62,806 bases of DNA from Metarhizobium sp039808465. Its GTDB lineage: Bacteria > Pseudomonadota > Alphaproteobacteria > Rhizobiales > Rhizobiaceae. Shown here piece by piece: positions 17,730 through 26,246 of this stretch (positions are counted from its first letter, which is position 1; each line of letters begins with the position of its first letter). Position numbers and translations under genes: made by a program. The stretch spans positions 1-62,806 of the forward strand of contig JBDHTA010000002.1 of NCBI GenBank assembly GCA_039808465.1, in the 5' to 3' direction. The notes below the pieces were generated by a model, which saw only the letters and a list, made by a program, of their open reading frames with translations, did not search any database and was not told the origin of the DNA.

Positions 17730-18674
17730 ATGGCAATCGCATTCACGTTTCCGGGGCAGGGCAGCCAGGCCGTCGGAATGGGCAAGGAACTGGCAGAGGC
17801 TTTCCCGGAGGCGCGCGCCGTCTTCGAAGAGGTGGACGAGGCGCTGGATCAGAAGCTTTCCGCCGTCATGTGGGAAGGCCCCGAGGACGTGCTGACCCTG
17901 ACGGCCAACGCCCAGCCGGCGCTGATGGCCGTTTCCATGGCGGTGATGCGCGTGCTGGAAGCGCGCGGCCTGTCCCTGAAGGACAGGGTTTCCTATGTCG
18001 CCGGTCACTCGCTCGGCGAATATTCGGCGCTCTGCGCCGCCGGAACCTTCACGCTGGCCGATACCGCTCGGCTGCTGCGCATTCGCGGCAACGCCATGCA
18101 GGCCGCCGTTCCCGTCGGCGCGGGCGCGATGGCGGCGATCATCGGGCTGGAGCATGGCGATGTCGAGGAAATCTGCGCCGGGGCCAGCGAAGTGGGCTCC
18201 TGTCAGATCGCCAATGACAATGGCGGCGGCCAGCTGGTGATTTCCGGCGAGAAGGCGGCGGTGGAAAAGGCGGCGAGCCTTGCCACCGACAAGGGCGCCA
18301 AGCGCGCCATCCTGCTGCCGGTCTCCGCGCCCTTCCATTCGGCGCTGATGGCGCCTGCCGCCGATGCGATGCGCGAGGCGCTGGCCAAGGTTTCCTTGCA
18401 GGCGCCCGCCGTGCCCGTGATTGCCAATGTGCGCGCCGCCCCGGTTTCCGATCCCGCCGAAATCGCCGCCCTGCTGGTCGAGCAGGTGACGGGCCAGGTG
18501 CGCTGGCGCGAAACGGTGGAATGGTTCGCGAAAAACGATGTGACGGCGCTCTACGAGATCGGCTCCGGCAAGGTGCTGACGGGGCTTGCCCGCCGCATCG
18601 ACAGAAACGTGTCCGGCATCGCCGTCAACACGCCCGCCGATATCGATACGGCGCTTGCCGCGCTTTTGAATTGA
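17730..18674 (+). CDS. fabD: Malonyl-CoA:ACP transacylase
   Basis: Transfers malonyl from CoA to acyl carrier protein to feed fatty-acid elongation. The 314-residue protein starts MAIAFTFPGQGSQAVGMG. The nucleophile serine is in AGHSLGEYSAL, and the His of the pair is in SAPFHSALM. GGAGGAA lies about 10 nt before the ATG; a TTGACA at 17671-17676 may be part of a promoter, but the matching -10 is poor. First gene of fabD-fabG-acpP-fabF. Confidence 0.97.
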   Translation: MAIAFTFPGQGSQAVGMGKELAEAFPEARAVFEEVDEALDQKLSAVMWEGPEDVLTLTANAQPALMAVSMAVMRVLEARGLSLKDRVSYVAGHSLGEYSALCAAGTFTLADTARLLRIRGNAMQAAVPVGAGAMAAIIGLEHGDVEEICAGASEVGSCQIANDNGGGQLVISGEKAAVEKAASLATDKGAKRAILLPVSAPFHSALMAPAADAMREALAKVSLQAPAVPVIANVRAAPVSDPAEIAALLVEQVTGQVRWRETVEWFAKNDVTALYEIGSGKVLTGLARRIDRNVSGIAVNTPADIDTALAALLN

Positions 18675-18695
18675 GACAGTTGAAGGATGAAACCC

Positions 18696-19433
18696 ATGTT
18701 TGACCTGACCGGACGCAAGGCGCTGGTGACCGGTGCCACCGGCGGCATCGGCGAGGAAATCGCCCGCGCCCTGCATGCGCAGGGCGCCATCGTCGGCCTG
18801 CACGGCACCCGCGTCGAAAAGCTGGAGACGCTGGCGAACGAACTTGGCGAGCGCGTGAAGATCTTCCCGGCCAACCTTTCGGACCGCGACGCCGTGAAGG
18901 CGCTGGGCGAGAAGGCGGAAGCCGATCTCGAAGGCGTCGATATCCTCGTCAACAATGCCGGTATCACCAAGGACGGCCTGTTCGTGCGCATGAGCGACGC
19001 CGACTGGGACGCGGTTCTGGAAGTGAACCTCACCTCGGTCTTCCGCCTGACGCGGGAACTGGCGCATCCGATGATGCGCCGCCGCTTCGGCCGCATCGTC
19101 AACATCACCTCGGTCGTCGGCGTCACCGGCAATCCGGGGCAGGCGAATTACTGCGCCTCCAAGGCGGGCATGATCGGCTTTTCCAAGTCGCTGGCGCAGG
19201 AAATCGCCAGCCGCAACGTGACGGTGAACTGCGTGGCTCCCGGCTTCATCGAATCGGCGATGACCGGCAAGCTGAACGACAAGCAGAAGGACGCCATCAT
19301 GGCCGCAATCCCCATGAAGCGCATGGGCACGGGCGCGGAAATCGCCTCCTCCGTCGTCTATCTGGCCTCGAACGAGGCGAGCTATGTGACGGGGCAGACG
19401 ATCCACGTCAACGGCGGCATGGCGATGATCTGA
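18696..19433 (+). CDS. fabG: 3-oxoacyl-ACP reductase
   Basis: An SDR that reduces beta-ketoacyl-ACP with NADPH in each elongation cycle. The protein has 245 residues: TGATGGIG near the start, NNAGIT, a serine in NITSVVG, and YxxxK in NYCASK. It ends TIHVNGGMAMI. I prefer the ATG at 18696 (MFDLTG) because AAGG lies 9 nt upstream; the ATG at 18687 would touch that Shine-Dalgarno. Confidence 0.97.
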   Translation: MFDLTGRKALVTGATGGIGEEIARALHAQGAIVGLHGTRVEKLETLANELGERVKIFPANLSDRDAVKALGEKAEADLEGVDILVNNAGITKDGLFVRMSDADWDAVLEVNLTSVFRLTRELAHPMMRRRFGRIVNITSVVGVTGNPGQANYCASKAGMIGFSKSLAQEIASRNVTVNCVAPGFIESAMTGKLNDKQKDAIMAAIPMKRMGTGAEIASSVVYLASNEASYVTGQTIHVNGGMAMI

Positions 19434-19733
19434 TCCGGCTTTCGGGCAAATTGGCCGGACATGCCTAAAATGCATGTTGACCAAGCCCATAGCCGGTGAT
19501 TTTCAGGCTTTGCGGCGGCCTTAAACCGTGTTAAGCGGGCCATGACTGTGAACAGTCGCCCCGAAAAGGCCCCGAAAAAGACAAAGGGCCGGTTCGGCGT
19601 TCGCAGGAACCGTCCCGCCGGATCAGGCGGGGCTGAACGGGTTGCCGGACGCCCACGCGGCGCGACTGGCTGAGAAGCAGGGTACGGATGCCATAACGGC
19701 ATTCTGGTGAAGATAAAGGTCGAGGAAACCGAC
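19434..19733 (+). other. fabG-acpP intergenic region with two dyads
   Basis: This 300-nt gap holds no gene that I can support. It contains GACTGT-GA-ACAGTC (19544-19557), a 14-bp dyad, and CCCGCC-N6-GGCGGG (19614-19631). It probably carries an acpP promoter, since acpP is usually expressed far more than its neighbours. Confidence 0.5.
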
Positions 19734-19970
19734 ATGAGCGATATCGCAGAACGCGTTAAGAAAATTGTTGTTGATCATCTGGGCGTCGATGCCGAGAAGG
19801 TTGTTGAAGGCGCCAGCTTCATCGACGATCTCGGTGCGGATTCGCTCGATACCGTCGAGCTGGTCATGGCGTTCGAAGAGGAATTCGGCGTTGAAATTCC
19901 CGATGACGCAGCCGATTCGATCCTGACCGTCGGCGACGCCGTGAAGTTCATCGAGAAGGCCCAGGCCTGA
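19734..19970 (+). CDS. acpP: Acyl carrier protein
   Basis: A 78-residue acidic protein carrying growing acyl chains on a phosphopantetheine arm attached to Ser37 in GADSLDTVE. The sequence MSDIAERVKKIVVDHLG and the length are normal. AGGAAACCGAC precedes the ATG; nine further in-frame codons upstream are not conserved. A terminator follows within 25 nt, so it can be transcribed as a short separate unit. Confidence 0.98.
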   Translation: MSDIAERVKKIVVDHLGVDAEKVVEGASFIDDLGADSLDTVELVMAFEEEFGVEIPDDAADSILTVGDAVKFIEKAQA

Positions 19971-19990
19971 TATCCGATTGAAATTTTTGG

Positions 19991-20025
19991 CGGGCGGATC
20001 GTTTCTGGCGGTTCGCCCGTTTTTG
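19991..20025 (+). terminator. Rho-independent terminator after acpP
   Basis: CGGGCG (19991-19996) pairs with CGCCCG (20014-20019), followed directly by TTTTTG. The loop is long (17 nt) and may pair partly. It lies 20 nt after the acpP stop. Confidence 0.75.
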
Positions 20026-20087
20026 TCCGGCTTCCGGGCAAATTCCGATGTGCATGAGCTGATGAATATAGGGTGGGTCAACGAACG

Positions 20088-21350
20088 ATGAGACGCGTCG
20101 TAGTCACCGGTACCGGCATGGTATCTCCACTGGGTTGCGGTACGGAGGTGACCTGGTCACGCCTGCTGGCAGGACAAAACGGCGCCCGCCGCGTGACTGA
20201 GTTCGAAGTCGAGGATCTGCCCGCCAAGATCGCCTGCCGCATTCCCGTCGGCGATGGTTCCGACGGCACGTTCAACGTCGATGACTGGATGGACCCGAAG
20301 GAACAGCGCAAGGTCGATCCCTTCATCATCTATGGTGTCGCCGCCGCCGAAATGGCGCTTCGCGACGCAAACTGGCACCCTGAGACCGACGAGGACCAGA
20401 TCGCCACCGGCGTGCTGATCGGCTCCGGCATCGGCGGTCTCGAAGGTATTGTCGAGGCGGGCTACACGCTGCGCGACAAGGGCCCGCGCCGCATTTCTCC
20501 TTTCTTCATTCCCGGCCGCCTGATCAATCTGGTCTCCGGCCAGGTGTCGATCCGCCACAAGCTGCGCGGTCCCAACCACGCCGTCGTCACGGCCTGTTCC
20601 ACCGGCGCGCACGCCATCGGCGATGCGGCGCGGCTGATTGCGCTCGGCGATGCCGACGTGATGGTGGCGGGCGGCGCCGAAGCGCCGATCTGCCGTATTT
20701 CTCTGGCCGGTTTCGCCGCCTGCAAGGCGCTGTCGACCCAGCATAACGACGATCCGCAAAAGGCATCCCGCCCCTATGACAAGGACCGCGACGGTTTCGT
20801 GATGGGCGAGGGCGCCGGTGTCGTCGTGCTGGAAGAGCTGGACCATGCGCTGGCGCGCGGCGCGAAAATCTATGCCGAAGTGGTCGGCTACGGCCTGTCG
20901 GGCGACGCCTATCACATCACCGCGCCGTCCGAAAACGGCGAGGGCGCCTATCGCTGCATGGCCATGGCCCTGAAGCGCGCCGGGATCACCCCCGCCGATA
21001 TCGATTACGTCAACGCCCACGGCACGTCGACCATGGCCGACACCATCGAGCTTGGCGCGGTCGAGCGCTTGGTCGGCGATGCCGCCTCGCGCATTTCCAT
21101 GTCCTCGACCAAATCGGCGGTCGGGCATCTGCTGGGGGCGGCGGGCGCCATCGAGGCGATCTTCTCGATGCTGGCCATCCGCGACAATATCGTGCCGCCG
21201 ACGCTCAACCTCGACAATCCCGAGCGCGAAACCGCCATCGACCTCGTGCCGCACAAGGCGCGCGAGCGTGAAGTGAACATTGCCGTGTCGAATTCCTTCG
21301 GCTTCGGCGGAACCAACGCATCTCTGGTGCTCCGGCGCTATCAGGACTGA
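20088..21350 (+). CDS. fabF: Beta-ketoacyl-ACP synthase II
   Basis: A condensing enzyme that elongates acyl-ACP with malonyl-ACP. The 420-residue protein starts MRRVVVTGTGMVSPLG. The Cys-His-His triad is visible in VTACSTGAHAI, NAHGTSTMADT and SAVGHLLGAAG. A GTG start at 20073 is possible, but the ATG matches the family start and has GGGTGGG upstream. Confidence 0.97.
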   Translation: MRRVVVTGTGMVSPLGCGTEVTWSRLLAGQNGARRVTEFEVEDLPAKIACRIPVGDGSDGTFNVDDWMDPKEQRKVDPFIIYGVAAAEMALRDANWHPETDEDQIATGVLIGSGIGGLEGIVEAGYTLRDKGPRRISPFFIPGRLINLVSGQVSIRHKLRGPNHAVVTACSTGAHAIGDAARLIALGDADVMVAGGAEAPICRISLAGFAACKALSTQHNDDPQKASRPYDKDRDGFVMGEGAGVVVLEELDHALARGAKIYAEVVGYGLSGDAYHITAPSENGEGAYRCMAMALKRAGITPADIDYVNAHGTSTMADTIELGAVERLVGDAASRISMSSTKSAVGHLLGAAGAIEAIFSMLAIRDNIVPPTLNLDNPERETAIDLVPHKAREREVNIAVSNSFGFGGTNASLVLRRYQD

Positions 21351-21351
21351 A

Positions 21352-21423
21352 GCATTTCCAGGAAATGCGAAGAAAACAGGGAGTTGGAGCGTTTTCCTTC
21401 GGGACGAAGCAACAGCGCTCCAA
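21352..21423. repeat. Dispersed two-hairpin repeat, copy B (inner stem missing)
   Basis: GCATTTCC (21352-21359), A, GGAAATGC (21361-21368), then a GAAAACAGGGAG linker and a second stem TTGGAGCG (21384-21391)/CGCTCCAA (21416-21423). Compared with copy A, exactly the inner GCAAAA/TTTTGC stem-loop is absent. It starts at the fabF stop and may end that transcript. Confidence 0.7.
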
Positions 21424-21549
21424 GGCTCTGAAAGCTCCGGGATGAGCCCGGCCGCGCCCTGAACCTGTTTTTTGCCGCATTGCTTCGGCTTAACGCATGC
21501 TGCGCATGCGCAAACATGGCGCGACGATGCGAAACGAAGAGGATTGCTG

Positions 21550-22773
21550 GTGAGCGATACGAATCAGAACGGCGAAACGGGCTTCGGCCGCGATGCCGCT
21601 TCCGGAGCCAAGGGTCCGATCATTCCGAAATCCGCCAACGAGGCGCTGCGGCCGGAACGGGTGCCGGAGCCACCGCGCCGCTCGCGCAAGGCGCGCAGCC
21701 AGTTGGTGATCTTCCTGAACTTCATGATGACGCTGGTGGTGCTGGTTTCGGCGGCGGCCGTCTTCGTGTTCTATTACGCGATCACCACCTACCAGGCGCA
21801 GGGGCCGCTGGAAACCAACACCAATTTCATCGTGCGCAACGGCGCGGGCCTGGCGGAAATCGCTTCCAGCCTGGAGCGCAACGACATCATTTCGGATGGC
21901 CGCGTCTTCCGCTATGTGACGGCGACCTACCTCAAGGACAATGAATCGCTGAAGGCGGGCGAGTACGAGATCAAGGCCGGGGCTTCCATGAAGGAAATCA
22001 TGGAGCTGCTGAAATCCGGCAAGTCGATTCTCTATTCGATTTCCTTCCCCGAGGGGCTGACGGTGCGGCAGATGTACCGCCGCCTTGCCGACGATCCGGT
22101 TCTGGAAGGCGAGCTTCCCGCGCAGATGCCCGCCGAAGGCGCGCTGCGGCCGGACACCTACAAATTCTCCCGCGGCACCAAGCGCGAGGAAATCGTCGAG
22201 CAGATGCTGGCGGCGCAGGACAAGCTGATCGACCAGATCTGGGAAAAGCACGATCCCGAAAAAAGCCCGATCAAGACCCGCGAGGAATTCGTGACGCTCG
22301 CCTCCATCGTGGAGAAGGAAACCGGCAAGAACGACGAGCGCGCCCATGTCGCCTCGGTCTTCATCAACCGGCTGGAGCGCGGCATGCGCCTGCAATCCGA
22401 CCCGACGGTGATTTACGGCATTTTCGGCGGTGACGGGAAGCCCTCCGACCGGCCGATCTACCAGTCCGATCTGCAAAAGGAAACGCCCTTCAACACCTAT
22501 AAGGTGAAGGGCCTGCCGCCGGGGCCGATCGCCAATCCGGGCCGCGCCGCGCTGGAAGCCGTCGCCAACCCCTGGGAAACGGACGACCTCTATTTCGTGG
22601 CGGATGGCACGGGCGGCCATGTCTTCGCCGCGACGCTGGAGGAGCATAACGCCAATGTCCGCCGCTGGCGCAAGCTGGAAGCCGCGCGCGGCGCCGATCC
22701 GGACATCGCCGTCGACGGCCAGCCCGCCGACGAGGCGGACCCGACCCGGCAGAAGAAGAAAACGACGAACTGA
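21550..22773 (+). CDS. mltG: Endolytic peptidoglycan transglycosylase MltG
   Basis: An inner-membrane murein transglycosylase thought to cleave nascent glycan strands and set their length. About 407 residues from a GTG start preceded by GAGGATTGCTG. An N-terminal Pro/Arg-rich cytoplasmic part is followed by one transmembrane helix (about residues 43-68), a LysM-like region and the YceG domain with the catalytic Glu in LASIVEKETG and the conserved LQSDPTVIYG and NTYKVKGLPPGPIANPG. The end is charged. It lies 199 nt after fabF. Confidence 0.95.
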   Translation: MSDTNQNGETGFGRDAASGAKGPIIPKSANEALRPERVPEPPRRSRKARSQLVIFLNFMMTLVVLVSAAAVFVFYYAITTYQAQGPLETNTNFIVRNGAGLAEIASSLERNDIISDGRVFRYVTATYLKDNESLKAGEYEIKAGASMKEIMELLKSGKSILYSISFPEGLTVRQMYRRLADDPVLEGELPAQMPAEGALRPDTYKFSRGTKREEIVEQMLAAQDKLIDQIWEKHDPEKSPIKTREEFVTLASIVEKETGKNDERAHVASVFINRLERGMRLQSDPTVIYGIFGGDGKPSDRPIYQSDLQKETPFNTYKVKGLPPGPIANPGRAALEAVANPWETDDLYFVADGTGGHVFAATLEEHNANVRRWRKLEAARGADPDIAVDGQPADEADPTRQKKKTTN

Positions 22774-22830
22774 TCCTGATGCCCGCTGCCGGTGACGGCG
22801 GCGGGCATCCGTTTGAACCACGAGGTTTCC

Positions 22831-23718
22831 ATGACATTGCAATCCATGACCGGCTTCGCGCGGCGCGAGGGAACTATCGGCCGCTATCGCTGGGCGTGGG
22901 AGCTGCGCTCTGTCAATGGCAAGGGGCTCGATCTGCGCCTGCGCCTCGCCCCCGGCTTCGAGCGGCTGGAAGCCGATATCCGCCGCCTGCTGGCGGAAGC
23001 CTTCTCACGCGGCAACATGCAGGTTTCTCTCTCGGTCTCGGCAACCGACGCGCCGTTGCAGGCCGTCGTCAACCGGGATGCGCTGGCCGCGCTTCTGGCG
23101 CTGCGCGGCGAGCTTGGCGACATCCTCGACCCTGCGCCGCTGAGGCTCGACAGCCTGCTGTCGCTGCGTGGCATCGTCGATTTCCGCGAAGCCGAGGAAG
23201 ATGCCGCGTCCGCCGGGCAGCGCGATGCCGCCGTGCTGGAAGGATTGGCCGCCGCGATTGCCGATCTCAGCGACATGCGCGGGCGCGAGGGGCTGGCGCT
23301 TGCCGCCGTTCTCGAAGGCCAGATCGCCCGTATCGCCGAGCTGGCTGCCGTCATCGAAAGCGATCCGTCGCGCACGCCGGGCGAGATCGTCCGCCGTCTG
23401 GAAAGCCAGATCGCCGCGCTTCTCGAAGGCGCGGCGGCGCTCGATCGCGACCGGCTGTATCAGGAAGCGGCGCTGCTGGCGACCAAGGCCGATCTGCGCG
23501 AGGAGATCGACCGGCTGGGCGCCCATGTCGCCGCCGCCCGCGACCTGATCGCCAGGGGCGGGCCGGTCGGCCGCAAGCTGGATTTTCTGGCACAGGAATT
23601 TAACCGGGAATCGAATACCATCTGTTCGAAGTCCACCTCGGCGGCGGTCACCGCCGCGGGGATCGACCTCAAGGTCGTGATCGACCAGTTCAGAGAGCAA
23701 GTGCAGAATCTGGAGTAA
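22831..23718 (+). CDS. yicC: YicC family endoribonuclease
   Basis: A 295-residue protein. The N-terminal SMTGFARRE and the C-terminal DUF1732 part (GRKLDFLAQEFNRESNTICSK) define the family; E. coli YicC is reported as an endoribonuclease. GAGG lies 5 nt before the ATG at 22831. It directly precedes gmk (3 nt apart), an arrangement found in many bacteria. Confidence 0.95.
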   Translation: MTLQSMTGFARREGTIGRYRWAWELRSVNGKGLDLRLRLAPGFERLEADIRRLLAEAFSRGNMQVSLSVSATDAPLQAVVNRDALAALLALRGELGDILDPAPLRLDSLLSLRGIVDFREAEEDAASAGQRDAAVLEGLAAAIADLSDMRGREGLALAAVLEGQIARIAELAAVIESDPSRTPGEIVRRLESQIAALLEGAAALDRDRLYQEAALLATKADLREEIDRLGAHVAAARDLIARGGPVGRKLDFLAQEFNRESNTICSKSTSAAVTAAGIDLKVVIDQFREQVQNLE

Positions 23719-23721
23719 ATG

Positions 23722-24387
23722 ATGAGCGCCGCGCCAAGCACCAAACTCGTTCCGATTGCCCGCCGTGGCCTCATGCTGGTGATTTCCTCCCCCTCCGGCG
23801 CGGGCAAATCCACCATCGCCCGCACGCTTCTGGAAACCGACAAGGGCATCGGCCTGTCGGTCAGCGTCACCACCCGCCAGCGCCGCCCGAGCGAAATCGA
23901 GGGCGTGCATTATCATTTCATCTCGAAGCGCGAATTCGAGCGGCTGCGCGATTCCGATGCGCTGCTGGAATCGGCTGAGGTGCACGGCAATTTCTACGGC
24001 ACGCCGCGTGAGCCGGTGGAGGTCGCCATGGGCGAGGGCCGTGACATGTTGTTCGACATCGACTGGCAGGGCGCGCGCCAGCTTCAGGAGAAGATGGCGG
24101 CCGATGTCGTCTCGATCTTCGTGCTGCCGCCGACCATGACCGAGCTGCAATCGCGCCTGCACCGCCGCGCCGAGGATTCCGAGGAGGTCATCCGCACCCG
24201 CCTTGCCAATTCCCGCGCCGAAATCGCCCATTGGGAAGAATATGATTACGTCATCGTCAATGACGACCTGAACGCGGCCTTCGAGGCGGTGCAATCCATC
24301 GTGCGCGCCGAGCGCCTGCGCCGCACCCGCCGTCACGGCATGATCGATTTCGTTCAGCAGCTTTTGCAGGAAGAGCCGAAGCTGTAA
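23722..24387 (+). CDS. gmk: Guanylate kinase
   Basis: Phosphorylates GMP to GDP with ATP. The 221-residue protein has Walker A SSPSGAGKST and GMP-binding TRQRRPSEIEGVHYHF. GGAG at the yicC end serves as Shine-Dalgarno for the ATG at 23722; the ATG at 23719 is possible. It is the last gene of the fab block and ends in a palindrome shared with rsmA. Confidence 0.97.
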   Translation: MSAAPSTKLVPIARRGLMLVISSPSGAGKSTIARTLLETDKGIGLSVSVTTRQRRPSEIEGVHYHFISKREFERLRDSDALLESAEVHGNFYGTPREPVEVAMGEGRDMLFDIDWQGARQLQEKMAADVVSIFVLPPTMTELQSRLHRRAEDSEEVIRTRLANSRAEIAHWEEYDYVIVNDDLNAAFEAVQSIVRAERLRRTRRHGMIDFVQQLLQEEPKL

Positions 24388-24402
24388 TCTAAGTATTACA
24401 GC
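24381..24402. terminator. Dyad across the gmk and rsmA stop codons
   Basis: GCTGTAAT and ATTACAGC, perfect 8-bp arms around six bases. The gmk TAA (24385-24387) and the rsmA TAA (24396-24398, reverse) lie symmetrically within the arms. A bidirectional end is plausible, but there is no U-run. Confidence 0.5.
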
Positions 24403-25223
24403 CCGTTCGCCAGCGCCACGAATTCCTCGATCGACAGCGTTTCGGCCCGCCTTTGCGGGTCGATGCCGGCTTTCGCAAGCAGCGCCTCGCCGCCCAGCGG
24501 CTTGAGGCTCTGGCGCAGCATCTTGCGGCGCTGGCCGAAGGCGGCCTGCGTCACCTTTTCCAGCCGGGTGACATCGCAGGGCAGCGGCTCCGGCTTCGGC
24601 GTCAGATGCACGACGGAGGAGGTGACCTTCGGCGGCGGCGTGAACGCCTGCGGCGGCACGTCGAAGGCCATATGCGCGCTGGTGCGCCAGCCGCACAGCA
24701 CGCCGAGCCGTCCGTAATGATTGTCGCCCTCGCGGGCGACGATGCGCTGGCCGACTTCCTTCTGGAACATCAGCGTCAGCGATTGCCAGAAGGGCGGCCA
24801 GGCGCGGGGCAGCAGCCAGTTCACCAGCAATTGCGTGCCGACATTATAGGGCAGGTTGGCGATGATCCGCACCGGCCCCTCGGGCGCCAGGGCCTCGAAA
24901 TCGGTCTTCAGGGCGTCGCCCTCGATCACTTCGAGGCGGCCGGGATAATGATCGGCCACCTCCGCCAGCGCCGGAAGGCAGCGGGCGTCGCGCTCGACGG
25001 CGATCACCTTTTTCGCGCCCAGCGCCAGGATGGCGCGGGTCAGCCCGCCCGGTCCCGGGCCGACCTCGAACACGGTCACGCCTTCCAGCGGGCCTGCCGC
25101 GCGGGCGATCTTCTGGGTCAGGTTGAGATCGAGGAGAAAGTTCTGGCCGAGCGCCTTGCGCGCATCCAGTCCGTGCCGCTGGATCACATCTCTCAGCGGC
25201 GGCAATCCGTCCAAAGCGGCCAT
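24396..25223 (-). CDS. rsmA: 16S rRNA dimethyladenosine transferase
   Basis: Dimethylates A1518 and A1519 of 16S rRNA (E. coli numbering) using SAM. The 275-residue protein has GQNFLLDLN, the SAM motif VFEVGPGPGGLTR and the catalytic NLPYNV motif. The start codon overlaps the pdxA stop by 1 nt. It is the last gene of the lptFGD-surA-pdxA-rsmA run, which keeps the order of the E. coli lptD-surA-pdxA-rsmA operon. Confidence 0.97.
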   Translation of the reverse strand: MAALDGLPPLRDVIQRHGLDARKALGQNFLLDLNLTQKIARAAGPLEGVTVFEVGPGPGGLTRAILALGAKKVIAVERDARCLPALAEVADHYPGRLEVIEGDALKTDFEALAPEGPVRIIANLPYNVGTQLLVNWLLPRAWPPFWQSLTLMFQKEVGQRIVAREGDNHYGRLGVLCGWRTSAHMAFDVPPQAFTPPPKVTSSVVHLTPKPEPLPCDVTRLEKVTQAAFGQRRKMLRQSLKPLGGEALLAKAGIDPQRRAETLSIEEFVALANGL

Positions 25224-26233
25224 CAGTTTTCTTTCCGTGAGCGGGCGGCAAGCTGGCCCGCGAGTTTCAGCGCCGCAATCAGGCTGTCCGCCTTCGCCGT
25301 TCCCTTGCCTGCCAGCGCAAAGGCGGTGCCGTGGTCCGGCGAGGTGCGGATGAAGGGCAGGCCGAGCGTGGCATTGACGCTATCATCGAAACCCAGCGCC
25401 TTGGCCGGAATCAGCGCTTGATCGTGATACATGCAGATCGCGGCGTCGTACGTTGCCCGCGCCGCCGCGTGGAACATCGTATCGGCGGGCAGCGGCCCGC
25501 GCGCATCGATGCCTTCGGCCTGCAATTGCCGGATGGCGGGCGTGATCACCGCCTCGTCCTCATGGCCCATGGCGCCGTTTTCGCCCGCATGCGGGTTGAG
25601 ACCGGAAACGGCAAGGCGCGGGGCGGCGATGCCGAAGCGGGCGCGCAGGTCGGCATGGGTGATGCGGCAGGTGTCGAGAATGAGATCGGCCGTCAGCGTT
25701 CCGGGAACCGCCGACAGCGGAATATGGATGGTGACGGGAACGGCGCGCAGCTTCGGCCCGGCCAGCAGCATCACCGGATGCAGGGGCCTGCCCGCCGCCC
25801 GCGCCGCGAGATCGGCAAGGAATTCGGTATGGCCGGGAAAGGAAAAGCCGCTTTCGTAGAGAACGGATTTGGCGATGGGATTGGTCACCACCGCGCCGGT
25901 TTCGCCGCGCTGCGTCAGCGCCACCGCCATCTCGATGGCGGCGATGGTGCCGGATGCCGTTGCCGGATCGGGCAGGCCCGCGGTAACCGGCGCGCCCGCC
26001 GCGATGGCCAGAACCGGCAGCGCCTCGGGAAACACCGCCACAGCCTCGGCGGGGGAGGCGGCGCGCAGCGGAACCTCAAGGCCGAGAAGGGCGGCGCGGG
26101 CGCGCAGCACATCGGGATCGCCGATATAGAGGAAAGGCGGCACACCCGTTTCAGCGCGCCGCAGCCATGCCGCAAGGGCGATATCCGGGCCGATCCCGGC
26201 GGGATCGCCCTGCGTCAAGCCAAGGGGAAGCAT
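25223..26233 (-). CDS. pdxA: 4-hydroxythreonine-4-phosphate dehydrogenase
   Basis: Oxidises 4-phosphohydroxythreonine in DXP-dependent vitamin B6 synthesis. The 336-residue protein starts MLPLGLTQGDPAGIGPDIA and contains FPGHTEFLAD, SGLNPHAGENG and YHDQALIPAKALGF, with metal-ligand His residues as in the family. The frame runs upstream into surA without conservation. It lies 13 nt after surA. Confidence 0.97.
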   Translation of the reverse strand: MLPLGLTQGDPAGIGPDIALAAWLRRAETGVPPFLYIGDPDVLRARAALLGLEVPLRAASPAEAVAVFPEALPVLAIAAGAPVTAGLPDPATASGTIAAIEMAVALTQRGETGAVVTNPIAKSVLYESGFSFPGHTEFLADLAARAAGRPLHPVMLLAGPKLRAVPVTIHIPLSAVPGTLTADLILDTCRITHADLRARFGIAAPRLAVSGLNPHAGENGAMGHEDEAVITPAIRQLQAEGIDARGPLPADTMFHAAARATYDAAICMYHDQALIPAKALGFDDSVNATLGLPFIRTSPDHGTAFALAGKGTAKADSLIAALKLAGQLAARSRKEN

Positions 26234-26246
26234 CGGCCCGCGCCGG

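Noticed and set aside
19544..19557. GACTGT-GA-ACAGTC as a LexA box
   Set aside because: The LexA motif of this order is GTTC-N7-GTTC, which this is not; it remains an unexplained dyad.
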